A stretch of 64,000 bases of DNA from assembly GCA_045576355.1 (NCBI GenBank), contig JAZNGG010000027.1, positions 61,291 to 125,290 on the forward strand. The letters run 5' to 3'. A model generated the notes under the pieces. The model was not told the DNA's origin. It ran no database searches and saw only the letters and a list, made by a program, of their open reading frames with translations. Origin of the DNA: Liminaster sp045576355 (GTDB lineage: Bacteria; Bacteroidota; Bacteroidia; Bacteroidales; UBA3663). Within the stretch, counting starts at the first letter, position 1; every line of letters begins with the position of its first letter. The position numbers and the translations under genes were made by a program. Positions 17,231 to 25,416 of this stretch are shown here, in pieces.

Positions 17231-19432
17231 ATGCGAGTCTTTAACAAAACGAAGAGTATGTGTCTTGTGTTGTCAGCATTGCTGACTACAAGCACAGCAT
17301 GGGCGACTATCCCCACAGGGATGTATGTCTTCGGTACTTCAGTTCCCGAATCCGGGCAAGAAACCACATCAGTTGAGGGTATTACCTTAACTAACGGAAA
17401 TGCGTCAGCCATCACATTCGCTGACAGCAAAGTAAAAGAGATCTGCGTGGCTAAATGGGACACCAATGGTGACGGTGACTTGAGTTATGTGGAGGCTGCT
17501 GCAGTGACAAGCATCGGTGGTGCATTCAAAAACAATGCAGAAATCTCTTCTTTCAACGAACTTAAACACTTCTCTGCATTAGAAGGCATTAATGATAATG
17601 CTTTCGCAGATTGCATTGCGTTAAAATCCATTACTCTTCCCGATGGGTTAAAGGCAATTGGACAAAATGCATTCGCAGGAACTGCAATCACTGCCATAGA
17701 GATTCCCGCATCAGTGAATTCTATCGCTATCGCAGCATTCAACCTTACAACTGCTTTGGAGTCCATTTCTGTGGCTGAAGGAAATGCTGTATATGACTCT
17801 CGCAACAAATGCAATGCAATCATTGAGACTGCAAATAACACTTTGATAGCAGGATGCAAAGCAACAATAATCCCTGACAATGTAACTACCATCGGAGCTA
17901 GTGCGTTCAGACAGTGTCTATCTCTTACTGCTATTAATATTCCGCAAAGCGTAACAAGCATTGGTGATAATGCATTCAAACATTCTGGTTTGACATCTAT
18001 TTCTATCCCCAATGGTGTAACATCCATCGGTGCCAGTGCTTTCGAAAACTGCGATGGACTGATTTCTGTAACAATCCCGGCTAGCGTGAAAACTATCGGT
18101 GACAATGCATTCTATTTGAGCTGGGCTATTACATCGGTAACTGTCGGTCACAAAACACCGGTGCAGTTAAAAGATGGAAACACTATATCTAACCACTTTG
18201 CTGCCACACTCTATGTGCCGGCAGGCAGCAAAGCTGCGTATGAGAGCGCTGCTGTTTGGAAAGACTTTAAGGAGATTATTGAGATTAAAGAGGAAACTGA
18301 AACTGCAAACCATTTCGTCCTGAACGATACCACCATGCGCGTTGGTCAGAGCATCCTGTTCCCCGTAGCATTGAGCAACGAGAGTGAAGTGACTGCATTC
18401 CAGTGTGATATCTATCTCCCCGAAGGCATCTCATTATTGACCAAGAAGGGCAAGTATGACATCACTCTCGATGAGGAGCGCGTAAACGATCAGAGCGTTT
18501 CATCGGCTCTTCAGGAAGATGGTTCTGTCCGCGTAGCAGTAGCTTCGCTCACCTCTTCGACCTTCTATGGTAATGACGGAAACCTTCTCTATCTCAACCT
18601 CCGGGCCGATGAAAACATCTCCGGTGATAAGGTTATCGAGATCCGAAATATCAGTATCTCTGAGACGGACGGCACACGCCACGATCTGGAGGATGTCACC
18701 GCTGTCATCGAGGTGATGAAATATATCCCCGCCGATGTCAATAACAACGGTACGGTTGCCATCGACGACGTAGTGCTTACGATCAACTATCTCATCGGAG
18801 ACATCGCCGATAACTTCCTCTTTGCCGCAGGTGATATGAACGGCGACAACATTATCAAGATCGACGACGTGGTGATGGTCATCAATGCTCTGCTCGGAGA
18901 TTATACTCCTGCCGGAGTACTGGCATCAAGCAATATGACCGGCGAGACTATGGACATCCGAGAGTCTGAAAACGGATTTACTATGGGTCTCCACCATGCT
19001 TCCGAATATGTGGCCATGCAGTATGACCTGATCCTCCCCGAGGGCGTTTCACTCCGTGACATCCGTGTAACCACCGGCAGCAACCACACTGCGACATTCC
19101 GTGCCATGGGTGAGGGTGAGGTACGTGTGATCATCACATCGTTGACCAACGAGGCATTTGACACTGCCGAGTTGATGGAGGTTGCTCTCGCAGCTGAGAC
19201 AGATGCCGAAATCACTATCACTGAGGCTTACGTCGTGACCCGTACAGGCAGATTGGTTCAGGTAGAAGATGCAGTGGCAACACTCCCATTGGGCAGCGCA
19301 ACAGGTATCGACGCCATCGGAGCAGAGATGAATGATGCAGATCTGTATGACCTGAACGGACGTATCATCCGGAAGAATACACACGACAAGGGTGTATATC
19401 TGATGAATGGTAAGAAGATGATGGTAAAATAA
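17231..19432 (+). CDS. secreted BspA-like LRR protein with cohesin-like and dockerin-like domains
   Basis: 733 residues. There is a signal peptide to about residue 25 (STAWA). An EF-hand-like loop (DTNGDGDLSYVEA, residues 77-89) is followed by about seven BspA-type LRR_5 repeats to about 340. Residues about 365-490 form a cohesin-like beta domain. About 496-555 is a dockerin-like pair (DVNNNGTVAIDDVV and DMNGDNIIKIDDVV). A second cohesin-like domain follows. The tail YDLNGRIIR...GVYLMNGKKMMVK is the Prevotella-type C-terminal sorting region. It is probably a surface adhesin or scaffold. A structured leader precedes it, and the partner gene starts 25 nt downstream. Confidence 0.85.
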   Translation: MRVFNKTKSMCLVLSALLTTSTAWATIPTGMYVFGTSVPESGQETTSVEGITLTNGNASAITFADSKVKEICVAKWDTNGDGDLSYVEAAAVTSIGGAFKNNAEISSFNELKHFSALEGINDNAFADCIALKSITLPDGLKAIGQNAFAGTAITAIEIPASVNSIAIAAFNLTTALESISVAEGNAVYDSRNKCNAIIETANNTLIAGCKATIIPDNVTTIGASAFRQCLSLTAINIPQSVTSIGDNAFKHSGLTSISIPNGVTSIGASAFENCDGLISVTIPASVKTIGDNAFYLSWAITSVTVGHKTPVQLKDGNTISNHFAATLYVPAGSKAAYESAAVWKDFKEIIEIKEETETANHFVLNDTTMRVGQSILFPVALSNESEVTAFQCDIYLPEGISLLTKKGKYDITLDEERVNDQSVSSALQEDGSVRVAVASLTSSTFYGNDGNLLYLNLRADENISGDKVIEIRNISISETDGTRHDLEDVTAVIEVMKYIPADVNNNGTVAIDDVVLTINYLIGDIADNFLFAAGDMNGDNIIKIDDVVMVINALLGDYTPAGVLASSNMTGETMDIRESENGFTMGLHHASEYVAMQYDLILPEGVSLRDIRVTTGSNHTATFRAMGEGEVRVIITSLTNEAFDTAELMEVALAAETDAEITITEAYVVTRTGRLVQVEDAVATLPLGSATGIDAIGAEMNDADLYDLNGRIIRKNTHDKGVYLMNGKKMMVK

Positions 19433-19457
19433 ATGTTCTGAATATAATTATTAAATA

Positions 19458-21128
19458 ATGTATCAAATGAATTGTAAAAAGATGAAATCATGGCTGCTCG
19501 CAAGAGTAGCCATGGTTACTGCGCTCTTCGGAGCCGCAGCCGGTGCACAAGCCGAGGATAAGTTTTATATCTCGGATTTTTCGATTGAGGCAGGCGAGAC
19601 CAAGAACCTTGCCATCCAGTTTGAGACTGATAATGTCAGCGCAGAGGATCCGTCACAACTGGAGTATGTGGCATTCCAGTTTGATATATATATGCCAGAG
19701 GGCCTGACCATCGTGCAGAAGAAAGGGAAGTATAATTTCACATTCAACGAAGATCGTAAAGACGATCACACCTTCACCTCAAAGTTGCAGAGTGATGGAG
19801 CAATCCGCGTAGTCGGAGCCTCTCTTTCCAATGGATATTTCTGGGAGACCAGCGGTGACTTCATCTATTTCAGTGTGAAGGCTGCCGATGATTTCGCCGG
19901 AGATCATGAGATTAAGATGAGTACCATCATATTTACGGCCAAGAGCGCAAAGAGCTCCGATCTTCCTGACGTGGTGACTAAGGTATCCGGTCCTGCGGCA
20001 GAAGAGCCGACAGTGGATGTAACAGGCATCACCCTCGATAAGACTGCCGTAGAATTGACCGAAGGCGAAACGGCTACCCTCGTGGCTACCGTGGCTCCCG
20101 ACAATGCTACAGACAAGACCGTGACTTGGAGCAGTTCTGACGAGAAGATTGCTACCGTAGATGCAGCAGGCAAGGTGACTGCCGTAGCAGCCGGTAAGGC
20201 AACAATCACCGCCAAAGCCGGTGACAAGACTGCAACTTGCGAGGTGACCGTTAAGGCTAAAGTGATTGCCGTAACAGGCATTACACTTGACAAGACTGCC
20301 GTAGAATTGACCGAAGGCGAGACTGCTACCCTCGTGGCAACCGTGGCTCCCGACAATGCTACAGACAAGACCGTGACCTGGAGCAGCTCTGACGAGAAGA
20401 TCGCTACCGTAGATGCAGCCGGTAAGGTGACTGCCGTAGCTGCCGGTAAGGCAACAATCACCGCTCAGGCAGGCGAAATGACTGCTACTTGCGAGGTGAC
20501 CGTAATGGCCAAAGAAGTGATCGAGATTCCTGAAGAGGCAATATACTTCTGGCAAGGTGCAGCAGGAACTGCCGCAGAAAAGGGCGGTGTAGCCACCGGA
20601 CATGGTGCTTGTGAAGGTCGTGTAAACTACTCCAATGCAGGATACTACACTATCAGCGTCAATGGCAAGAGAGCCAACATTGAGACAGACTATATCCTTA
20701 TCACTCTGGAACAGGAGTTGCAAGCCAACGATCAGATTCAGATCACCGGTTACAGAAACAAAGATATAGATGCCAACGGTACGCTCTACATCCTCTTTGA
20801 GAATGGCGAAGAGATTGACGAGGGAGACAATATGATCTGGAACAATGTTGCCCTTGGTCAGGAACCGAATACCGTAACTTATGAAAAGGGTAAGGGTGCA
20901 GGAAGCAAGAGCTTCAAGCTCTCACGTTCTAAGTCCAGCACTAACGTGTTTATCACCAAGTTGATGATCACCCGCAGTGACGAAAGCGGTATCGGACAAG
21001 TGGAAATTGTAGAACCGACCGGCAACAAGATCTACAACCTCTGTGGACAGAGAGTCCATGTCGAATCTATTAAGGACTTGACAAGAGGTATCTATATCGT
21101 GAACGGTAAGAAGATCATCGTGAAGTAA
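19458..21128 (+). CDS. secreted cohesin-like / Ig-like (BIG2) protein
   Basis: 556 residues. The signal peptide ends near AAAGAQA. Residues about 33-175 form a cohesin-like domain that resembles those of the preceding gene (YVAFQFDIYMPEGL versus AFQCDIYLPEGI). Two Ig-like group 2 domains follow, nearly identical to each other (VTGITLDKTAVELTEGE in both). About 355-500 is an unrecognised domain with many aromatics, and the tail NLCGQRV...RGIYIVNGKKIIVK is a C-terminal sorting region. ATGs at 19467 and 19482 are alternative starts. Together with its neighbour it looks like a secreted surface pair. Confidence 0.82.
   Translation: MYQMNCKKMKSWLLARVAMVTALFGAAAGAQAEDKFYISDFSIEAGETKNLAIQFETDNVSAEDPSQLEYVAFQFDIYMPEGLTIVQKKGKYNFTFNEDRKDDHTFTSKLQSDGAIRVVGASLSNGYFWETSGDFIYFSVKAADDFAGDHEIKMSTIIFTAKSAKSSDLPDVVTKVSGPAAEEPTVDVTGITLDKTAVELTEGETATLVATVAPDNATDKTVTWSSSDEKIATVDAAGKVTAVAAGKATITAKAGDKTATCEVTVKAKVIAVTGITLDKTAVELTEGETATLVATVAPDNATDKTVTWSSSDEKIATVDAAGKVTAVAAGKATITAQAGEMTATCEVTVMAKEVIEIPEEAIYFWQGAAGTAAEKGGVATGHGACEGRVNYSNAGYYTISVNGKRANIETDYILITLEQELQANDQIQITGYRNKDIDANGTLYILFENGEEIDEGDNMIWNNVALGQEPNTVTYEKGKGAGSKSFKLSRSKSSTNVFITKLMITRSDESGIGQVEIVEPTGNKIYNLCGQRVHVESIKDLTRGIYIVNGKKIIVK
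20019..20522 (+). repeat. tandem 252-bp repeat encoding two Ig-like domains
   Basis: Unit 1 (20019-20270) and unit 2 (20271-20522) are in frame (84 codons each) and differ at few positions, mostly third codon positions, so the duplication is recent or kept uniform by gene conversion. Confidence 0.9.
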
Positions 21129-21150
21129 TAATAGGAGAAATAATCAGAGT

Positions 21151-21223
21151 GTCTCCCGACATTGGGAGACCATAAAGACCCCGGGCGCTGTGTCGAAATA
21201 GACATAATGCCCGGGATTTTTTG
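21151..21223 (+). terminator. terminator of the secreted-protein operon
   Basis: The main stem is CCCGGGC (21180-21186) with GCCCGGG (21209-21215), followed by T6. A smaller GTCTCCC/GGGAGAC hairpin (21151-21170) precedes it. Confidence 0.85.
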
Positions 21224-21238
21224 TTGAGAACGAAGAAA

Positions 21239-21350
21239 GGGGAAAACCGAAAAGTGAAAACAAAGCCATAAGCCATAGCCATCAGCCATAGCAGGGCGGT
21301 AGCCCCATAAGCCATAGCGGGCGCAGCCCCTCAACCCTTCAACCAATACT
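21239..21350 (+). repeat. composite dispersed intergenic repeat, locus 2
   Basis: Plus-orientation copy: GAAAACCGAAAAGTGAAAA part, two GCCATAAGCCATAGCC-type parts, then CCCCTCAACCCTTCAACC. The AT-rich TTTGGTTTAG part is missing. Confidence 0.7.
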
Positions 21351-21537
21351 GCTATTTATAAAACATTAACACCTAAATGCTATTTCGGCATATCATTTTA
21401 GGGGGTATATACTCCGGCTTTGAGCCAAACTCATCGGAGACCTTTTAAAGATAGGGGGAAATGGATCAGAAGACAAAGTTTCAATCATAAAAATCACAGT
21501 AAAGACCGAGGGAGAAATTGATAAGTGAGATAATTAT

Positions 21538-21714
21538 CACGCATCGGCTCTCATCTGTTCACGCATCGGCTTGTATGGGGTAACGCGTCGAGGCGAATTT
21601 TTAACACGCGTAGCCTCGTTACACAACGAGCGTACGCTCATCGACCAACGAGGGTACGCTCGTTGAATAATGAGGCTACGCTCGTGAAGTAAAAAGCCTC
21701 GGCCCTTTAAGCAA
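21538..21714. repeat. 22-bp-period intergenic array A
   Basis: Eight units start at 21538, 21560, 21583, 21605, 21627, 21649, 21671 and 21693; one unit is 23 bp, the others 22. Each has a GC-rich core such as CGAGCGTACGCTC or CACGCGTAGCCTCG and an AT-richer 6-8 nt joint ending in AA. The cores are partly palindromic. Confidence 0.75.
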
Positions 21715-21779
21715 AAAAACTCGGTGAATGGACCCTTTTGAGCCGACGAATTATTGTCCGGACGGTCGGGAATAGAGAT

Positions 21780-21859
21780 ACAAAAACGATGAAGCATTGA
21801 AACATGAAGGGCAATAAACCCAACAACGTCTCAACGCTTCATCTATCTTTCATTTAACA
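21780..21859 (-). ncRNA. possible small RNA made of a terminator-like hairpin
   Basis: On the minus strand a promoter (21867-21897) is followed at once by a 16-bp stem, GATGAAGCGTTGAGAC with GTTTCAATGCTTCATC (two wobble pairs, 21843 to 21788), then GTTTTTG. That would yield an RNA of about 80 nt. It has no coding potential and shows no similarity to a known class. Confidence 0.4.
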
Positions 21860-21866
21860 TTCATTG

Positions 21867-21897
21867 CAAAGATACTACTTTTTAAAGTTAATGTCAA
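21867..21897 (-). promoter_or_regulatory. minus-strand promoter for the 21.8-kb hairpin RNA
   Basis: The minus strand reads CTTG at 21898-21895, a 20-nt spacer, then TATCTTTG at 21874-21867. Confidence 0.5.
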
Positions 21898-21924
21898 GAA
21901 GAGAAAATATTTTTTAACAATTTG

Positions 21925-22030
21925 GTTGAGGGGGTGGTTGGTTGAGGAGTTTAAGGGTTTAAAGGGCTGCGCCCGCTATGGCTGATGGCGATAGCTTATG
22001 GCTTTGCTTTCCCCTTTCAGTTTTCATTAA
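21925..22030 (-). repeat. composite dispersed intergenic repeat, locus 3
   Basis: Minus-orientation copy just upstream of the PL11 gene, with GGTTGAGG/TTTAAGGGTTTAAAGG units, a GCTATGGCTGATGGCGATAG part and a CCCCTTTCAGTTTTC part. Confidence 0.7.
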
Positions 22031-22108
22031 ACCTTTATCCCCTCTATTGGTCATATAAAATAATATAATGTAATTCATATAATAAGAAATGTAAAATTTT
22101 TAAGCACC

Positions 22109-23968
22109 ATGAAGAGAAACAGCTTTTTATTTTCAGCGATCATCGCACTGTCAGCCTCTTGCCTCGCGATGCAGGCTCAAGACACGCGCGAACGTAACTA
22201 CTACTTCGAGATCCTCAATCCCGGTCATGAGGCCAAGCCGCAGGTCGAGGGCTATGCCACAGAGCGGGTCAAGGAGCAGCTCGACCGCGGGCTGGTGGCA
22301 GCCCCGACAGCAGACGGCAGAGGGATACACATCGGATGGAGACTGCTGGAGAGCGATCCGACAGAGGTCGCATTTCATCTCTATCGCTCTGCCAATGGCA
22401 AGCAAAAACGCCTCACCAAAAAGCCTCTGAGGGAGGTATGCGACTTTACAGACCACGATCCGGCAGCCGGCAAGGCGGAGTATTGGGTAACGATGATCGA
22501 CGGCAAGGGTAAGGTGGTCGGCACATCGGAGAAACTCTGCGTGGAGAGACCTCTACTGACCAACTATCGCTCGATCAAACTTAAAAACCCTAAAGCCCGG
22601 GTGGGGAAAGTGGCTGTGGCCGACCTGAACGGCGACGGGACCTATGACTACATCGTCCGCACTCCGGACAGCAATGTGGATCCCGGGATGCCGGGCAATA
22701 TGGACGGACGCACCTATCAGATCGAGGCATATCTGAGTGACGGGACATTCCTATGGTCAAAAGATCTCGGTCAAGGCATCGAACCGGGGGTGTGGTACTC
22801 CCCCTTCATCGCATACGACTTCAACGGTGACGGCAAGGCAGAGGTGGCTCTAAAAACAGCACCAGCCGATGCGCAGCGCAATGCGAAAGGGCGAGTAGAT
22901 GACGGCGAGGAGTATCTGAGCGTGTGGGACGGCATGACCGGCAGGGAGATGGCGAGGGTGGACTGGCCCGAGCGTAATGACCGATATGGCAACCTGGTGA
23001 GACAAAATCGCAATCAGATCGGAATGGCCTATCTCGACGGCAAGACGCCCTATATCCTCGCCTGCCGAGGCACGTATAAGCTGATGGTGGTCGATGCATG
23101 GGAACTACAGGGCGAGAAGCTGGTGCGGGCATGGCGATGGGATGGTGACGAGGAGAACCCAATCATCCGAAGCATGGGGGCACACAGCATGGTGTGTGGA
23201 GATGTCGATGGTGACGGTCGAGACGAGATGCTCCTCGGTTCGTGCATGATCGATGACAACGGCACAGCTCTGTGGTCAGCCGGTTTGGGACATCCCGATA
23301 AGGTCTATCTCACGGACATCGACCCCGGTCGTCCGGGGATGGAGGTGTATCTCTGTCTCGAGCCTTATCACACCGAGGGTCGCGGCGTCTGCATGGTGGA
23401 TGCCAAGACCGGCGCTCAGGTGTGGAACATCGGTCACGGCACCAAACATGTGGGCGACGGCATGGTGGCAGATTTCGATCCGAAGCACAAGGGGCTCGAA
23501 TGTTTTGCATCGGAAGACCCCAAAGGGGGAAGCAGCGACAAGTATCTGCTGACGGCTGATGGTCAAAAGATACGCGACAATGATGACATCCCGCCCTGTG
23601 GCAGTTGGATGTGGTGGGACGGTGATCTGCTGCGCGAGACTATGAGAAACTCGCTCACGCGCGAAGAACGCATGGAGCGGTGGCGCAGTGGGAAACCAAT
23701 GCCTCAAAAGATCGTCAAGTGGGAGGACAAAACAGAGGTGGACAACGGCATCGAGGGTAGCCTGATGCTGATCGCAGATCTGTATGGAGACTGGCGTGAG
23801 GAAGTGGTAATGGCGCTACCGGGAGAGCTGCGCATTTACACGACAGCGATACCCGCTCAGGATCGTCGCGTCACGCTCATGCAGGACGGCATCTATCGAA
23901 GCTATGTGGCACACCGATCTATGGGATATCCGCAGGCTCCTGTGCCATCATATTATCTGGGAGAATAA
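22109..23968 (+). CDS. PL11-family rhamnogalacturonan lyase
   Basis: 619 residues with a signal peptide (ends near AMQAQ), normal length for PL11. The N-terminal beta domain contains IHIGWRLLESDP. The propeller then carries repeated calcium-binding loops: DLNGDGTYDY, DFNGDGKAEVALKT and DVDGDGRDEMLLGS. SMGAHSMVCGDVDGDGRDE and PPCGSWMWWDGD are family hallmarks. It cleaves the rhamnogalacturonan-I backbone of pectin by beta-elimination, probably in the periplasm or at the surface. No SusCD pair lies next to it; the GH43-like lipoprotein at 40 kb could act on RG-I side chains. Confidence 0.92.
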   Translation: MKRNSFLFSAIIALSASCLAMQAQDTRERNYYFEILNPGHEAKPQVEGYATERVKEQLDRGLVAAPTADGRGIHIGWRLLESDPTEVAFHLYRSANGKQKRLTKKPLREVCDFTDHDPAAGKAEYWVTMIDGKGKVVGTSEKLCVERPLLTNYRSIKLKNPKARVGKVAVADLNGDGTYDYIVRTPDSNVDPGMPGNMDGRTYQIEAYLSDGTFLWSKDLGQGIEPGVWYSPFIAYDFNGDGKAEVALKTAPADAQRNAKGRVDDGEEYLSVWDGMTGREMARVDWPERNDRYGNLVRQNRNQIGMAYLDGKTPYILACRGTYKLMVVDAWELQGEKLVRAWRWDGDEENPIIRSMGAHSMVCGDVDGDGRDEMLLGSCMIDDNGTALWSAGLGHPDKVYLTDIDPGRPGMEVYLCLEPYHTEGRGVCMVDAKTGAQVWNIGHGTKHVGDGMVADFDPKHKGLECFASEDPKGGSSDKYLLTADGQKIRDNDDIPPCGSWMWWDGDLLRETMRNSLTREERMERWRSGKPMPQKIVKWEDKTEVDNGIEGSLMLIADLYGDWREEVVMALPGELRIYTTAIPAQDRRVTLMQDGIYRSYVAHRSMGYPQAPVPSYYLGE

Positions 23969-23974
23969 TGGTTT

Positions 23975-24679
23975 ATGGCTAAAAAGGAAGGGATCAGAAG
24001 GCTGTTTGACAACATCGCCCCCAGTTATGACAGGCTCAATCATCTCCTCTCGCTCAACATAGACCAGCGGTGGAGAAAAAATGCGGTGCGTGAGATCGCC
24101 GATGAGCAAAGAGCGATGAGGGTGCTCGATGTGGCATGTGGGACAGCCGATTTCACCATAGAGATCGCTCAAAAACTGCATCCGGGAAGTGAGATGATCG
24201 GAATCGACATTTCAGAGGGGATGTTGGCCATCGGTAAGGAGAAAGTGAAAAGGGCAAACGTGACCGCACGTCTGACTGAAGGAGACTGCGAAGCTCTGCC
24301 TTTTGATGAAGCGACGTTTGACCGCATTGCGGTCGGGTTTGGAGTGCGCAATTTTGATCGTCTCGGCCTTGCCCTCAGCGAGATGCATCGAGTGATGGTG
24401 CCCGGTGGGAAGATCGTCATACTGGAACTCTCAATTCCCTCCAATGCTTTTATACGAGCGTGTTACAAACTCTACTTTCTGAAGTTGCTACCGATCATCG
24501 GAGGTATGATCTCGGGTCATCGCGGAGCTTATGAGTATCTCCCGGCATCGGTGCTGCGATTTCCGACACCGCAAAAGTTCGTGCAGATGATGCAAGCTGC
24601 GGGCTTTGAAGAGGTCAGACACGTAGCCCTGACTTTCGGTATATGCAGGATGTATGTCGGCTGTAAAAAGAGGCATTGA
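23975..24679 (+). CDS. ubiE: demethylmenaquinone C-methyltransferase
   Basis: 234 residues, class I SAM-dependent methyltransferase. LFDNIAPSYDRLNHLLSLNIDQRWR is the family start; VLDVACGTADF is the SAM-binding motif I; FGVRNFDR and the GGKIVILELS block follow. It performs the last step of menaquinone synthesis in the cytoplasm (also called menG). The start is 6 nt after the stop of the lyase gene, an odd pairing of a pectinase with a quinone gene; readthrough from the lyase transcript is likely. Confidence 0.93.
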   Translation: MAKKEGIRRLFDNIAPSYDRLNHLLSLNIDQRWRKNAVREIADEQRAMRVLDVACGTADFTIEIAQKLHPGSEMIGIDISEGMLAIGKEKVKRANVTARLTEGDCEALPFDEATFDRIAVGFGVRNFDRLGLALSEMHRVMVPGGKIVILELSIPSNAFIRACYKLYFLKLLPIIGGMISGHRGAYEYLPASVLRFPTPQKFVQMMQAAGFEEVRHVALTFGICRMYVGCKKRH

Positions 24680-24720
24680 CAAATTGACAAAAAAAGAAAA
24701 AGGAGATGAGGAATCGGGGT

Positions 24721-24737
24721 TTGGCACGATGTTTGTA
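24721..24737 (+). promoter_or_regulatory. sigma-54-like element upstream of groES
   Basis: TTGGCACG, 4 nt, TTGTA resembles the -24/-12 consensus TGGCACG-N4-TTGCW with one mismatch in the -12 element. It lies about 112 nt before the groES start, in a 169-nt gap with no TAnnTTTG box that I can see. Confidence 0.35.
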
Positions 24738-24848
24738 ACATTTTCAAACGTGACACTATGCGGCAAACATTTAATCGCAATGTGACGTTTAAAAGAAAAT
24801 AACAAACAGATATAAAAATCGTAAAACCAATCAAAAAAAAGTATTATT

Positions 24849-25121
24849 ATGAAAATTCAACCGCTTGCAGACCGCGTGCTCATTAAGCCGGCACCGGCCG
24901 AAGAAAAGACCATCGGAGGTATCATCATCCCTGACTCTGCTAAAGAGAAACCTCTCAAGGGTGAAGTGATCGCTTGTGGTCAAGGAACAAAAGATGAGGC
25001 TATGATTGTCAAGACCGGAGACACAGTGCTCTATGGCAAATATGCCGGTCAAGAGATCGAATTTGAAGGAGAGAAATACCTGATGATGCGTCAGAGCGAT
25101 CTGCTCGCCATCCTAGCATAA
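24849..25121 (+). CDS. groES: co-chaperonin GroES
   Basis: 90 residues, the normal size. MKIQPLADRVLIKPAPAEE, the mobile loop KTIGGIIIPDSAKEKPLKG and the roof/core segment VLYGKYAGQEIEFEGEKYLMM are all intact. It forms the heptameric lid for GroEL in the cytoplasm. Unusually, 295 nt of dispersed repeat lie between its stop and groEL, where the two genes are normally close together. Confidence 0.97.
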   Translation: MKIQPLADRVLIKPAPAEEKTIGGIIIPDSAKEKPLKGEVIACGQGTKDEAMIVKTGDTVLYGKYAGQEIEFEGEKYLMMRQSDLLAILA

Positions 25122-25124
25122 GGG

Positions 25125-25412
25125 CTGCGAGGGCATGGCATGGGGCTGCGCCCCTTGTTTGGTTTAGAAGTTTATTTTTTTAGCACGCGAAGCTCATGAC
25201 CAAATAAAGGTGAAAACTGAAAACGGAAAGGTGAAAGGTGAAAAAAGCCATCGCCATTGCCATCAGCCATAGCGGACGAAGTCCTTGTTTGGTTTAGAAG
25301 TTTAAGGGTTTAGTAGTTTATATTTTCAACCCTTCAACCAATAAACCCCTCAACCCTTAAACCCCTCAACCCTTAAACCCTTCAACCAATAAACCATTAA
25401 ACCAATAAACTA
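25125..25412 (+). repeat. composite dispersed intergenic repeat, locus 4 (inside groESL)
   Basis: It fills the gap between groES and groEL. It contains one partial copy at 25125-25200 and one full plus-orientation copy: AAAACTGAAAACGG part, GCCATCGCCATTGCC part, ACGAAGTCCTTGTTTGG part and about eight AACCCTTAAACCCC-type units that end 5 nt before the groEL start. Positions 25272-25334 match locus 1 in inverse orientation with one mismatch. Confidence 0.85.
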
Positions 25413-25416
25413 TATT

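Noticed and set aside
19779..20723. Open frame of 314 codons on the minus strand
   Set aside because: It is the shadow of the two Ig-like repeats of the secreted protein on the plus strand; composition and repeats come from that gene.
21538..21714. 22-bp arrays as CRISPR arrays
   Set aside because: Units follow each other without spacers, are too short and too variable, and no cas gene is in the window.
21537..21797. 86-codon frame on the minus strand in the 21-22 kb gap
   Set aside because: It crosses array A and starts inside the terminator-like hairpin; the protein is Arg/Pro-rich with no recognisable feature.
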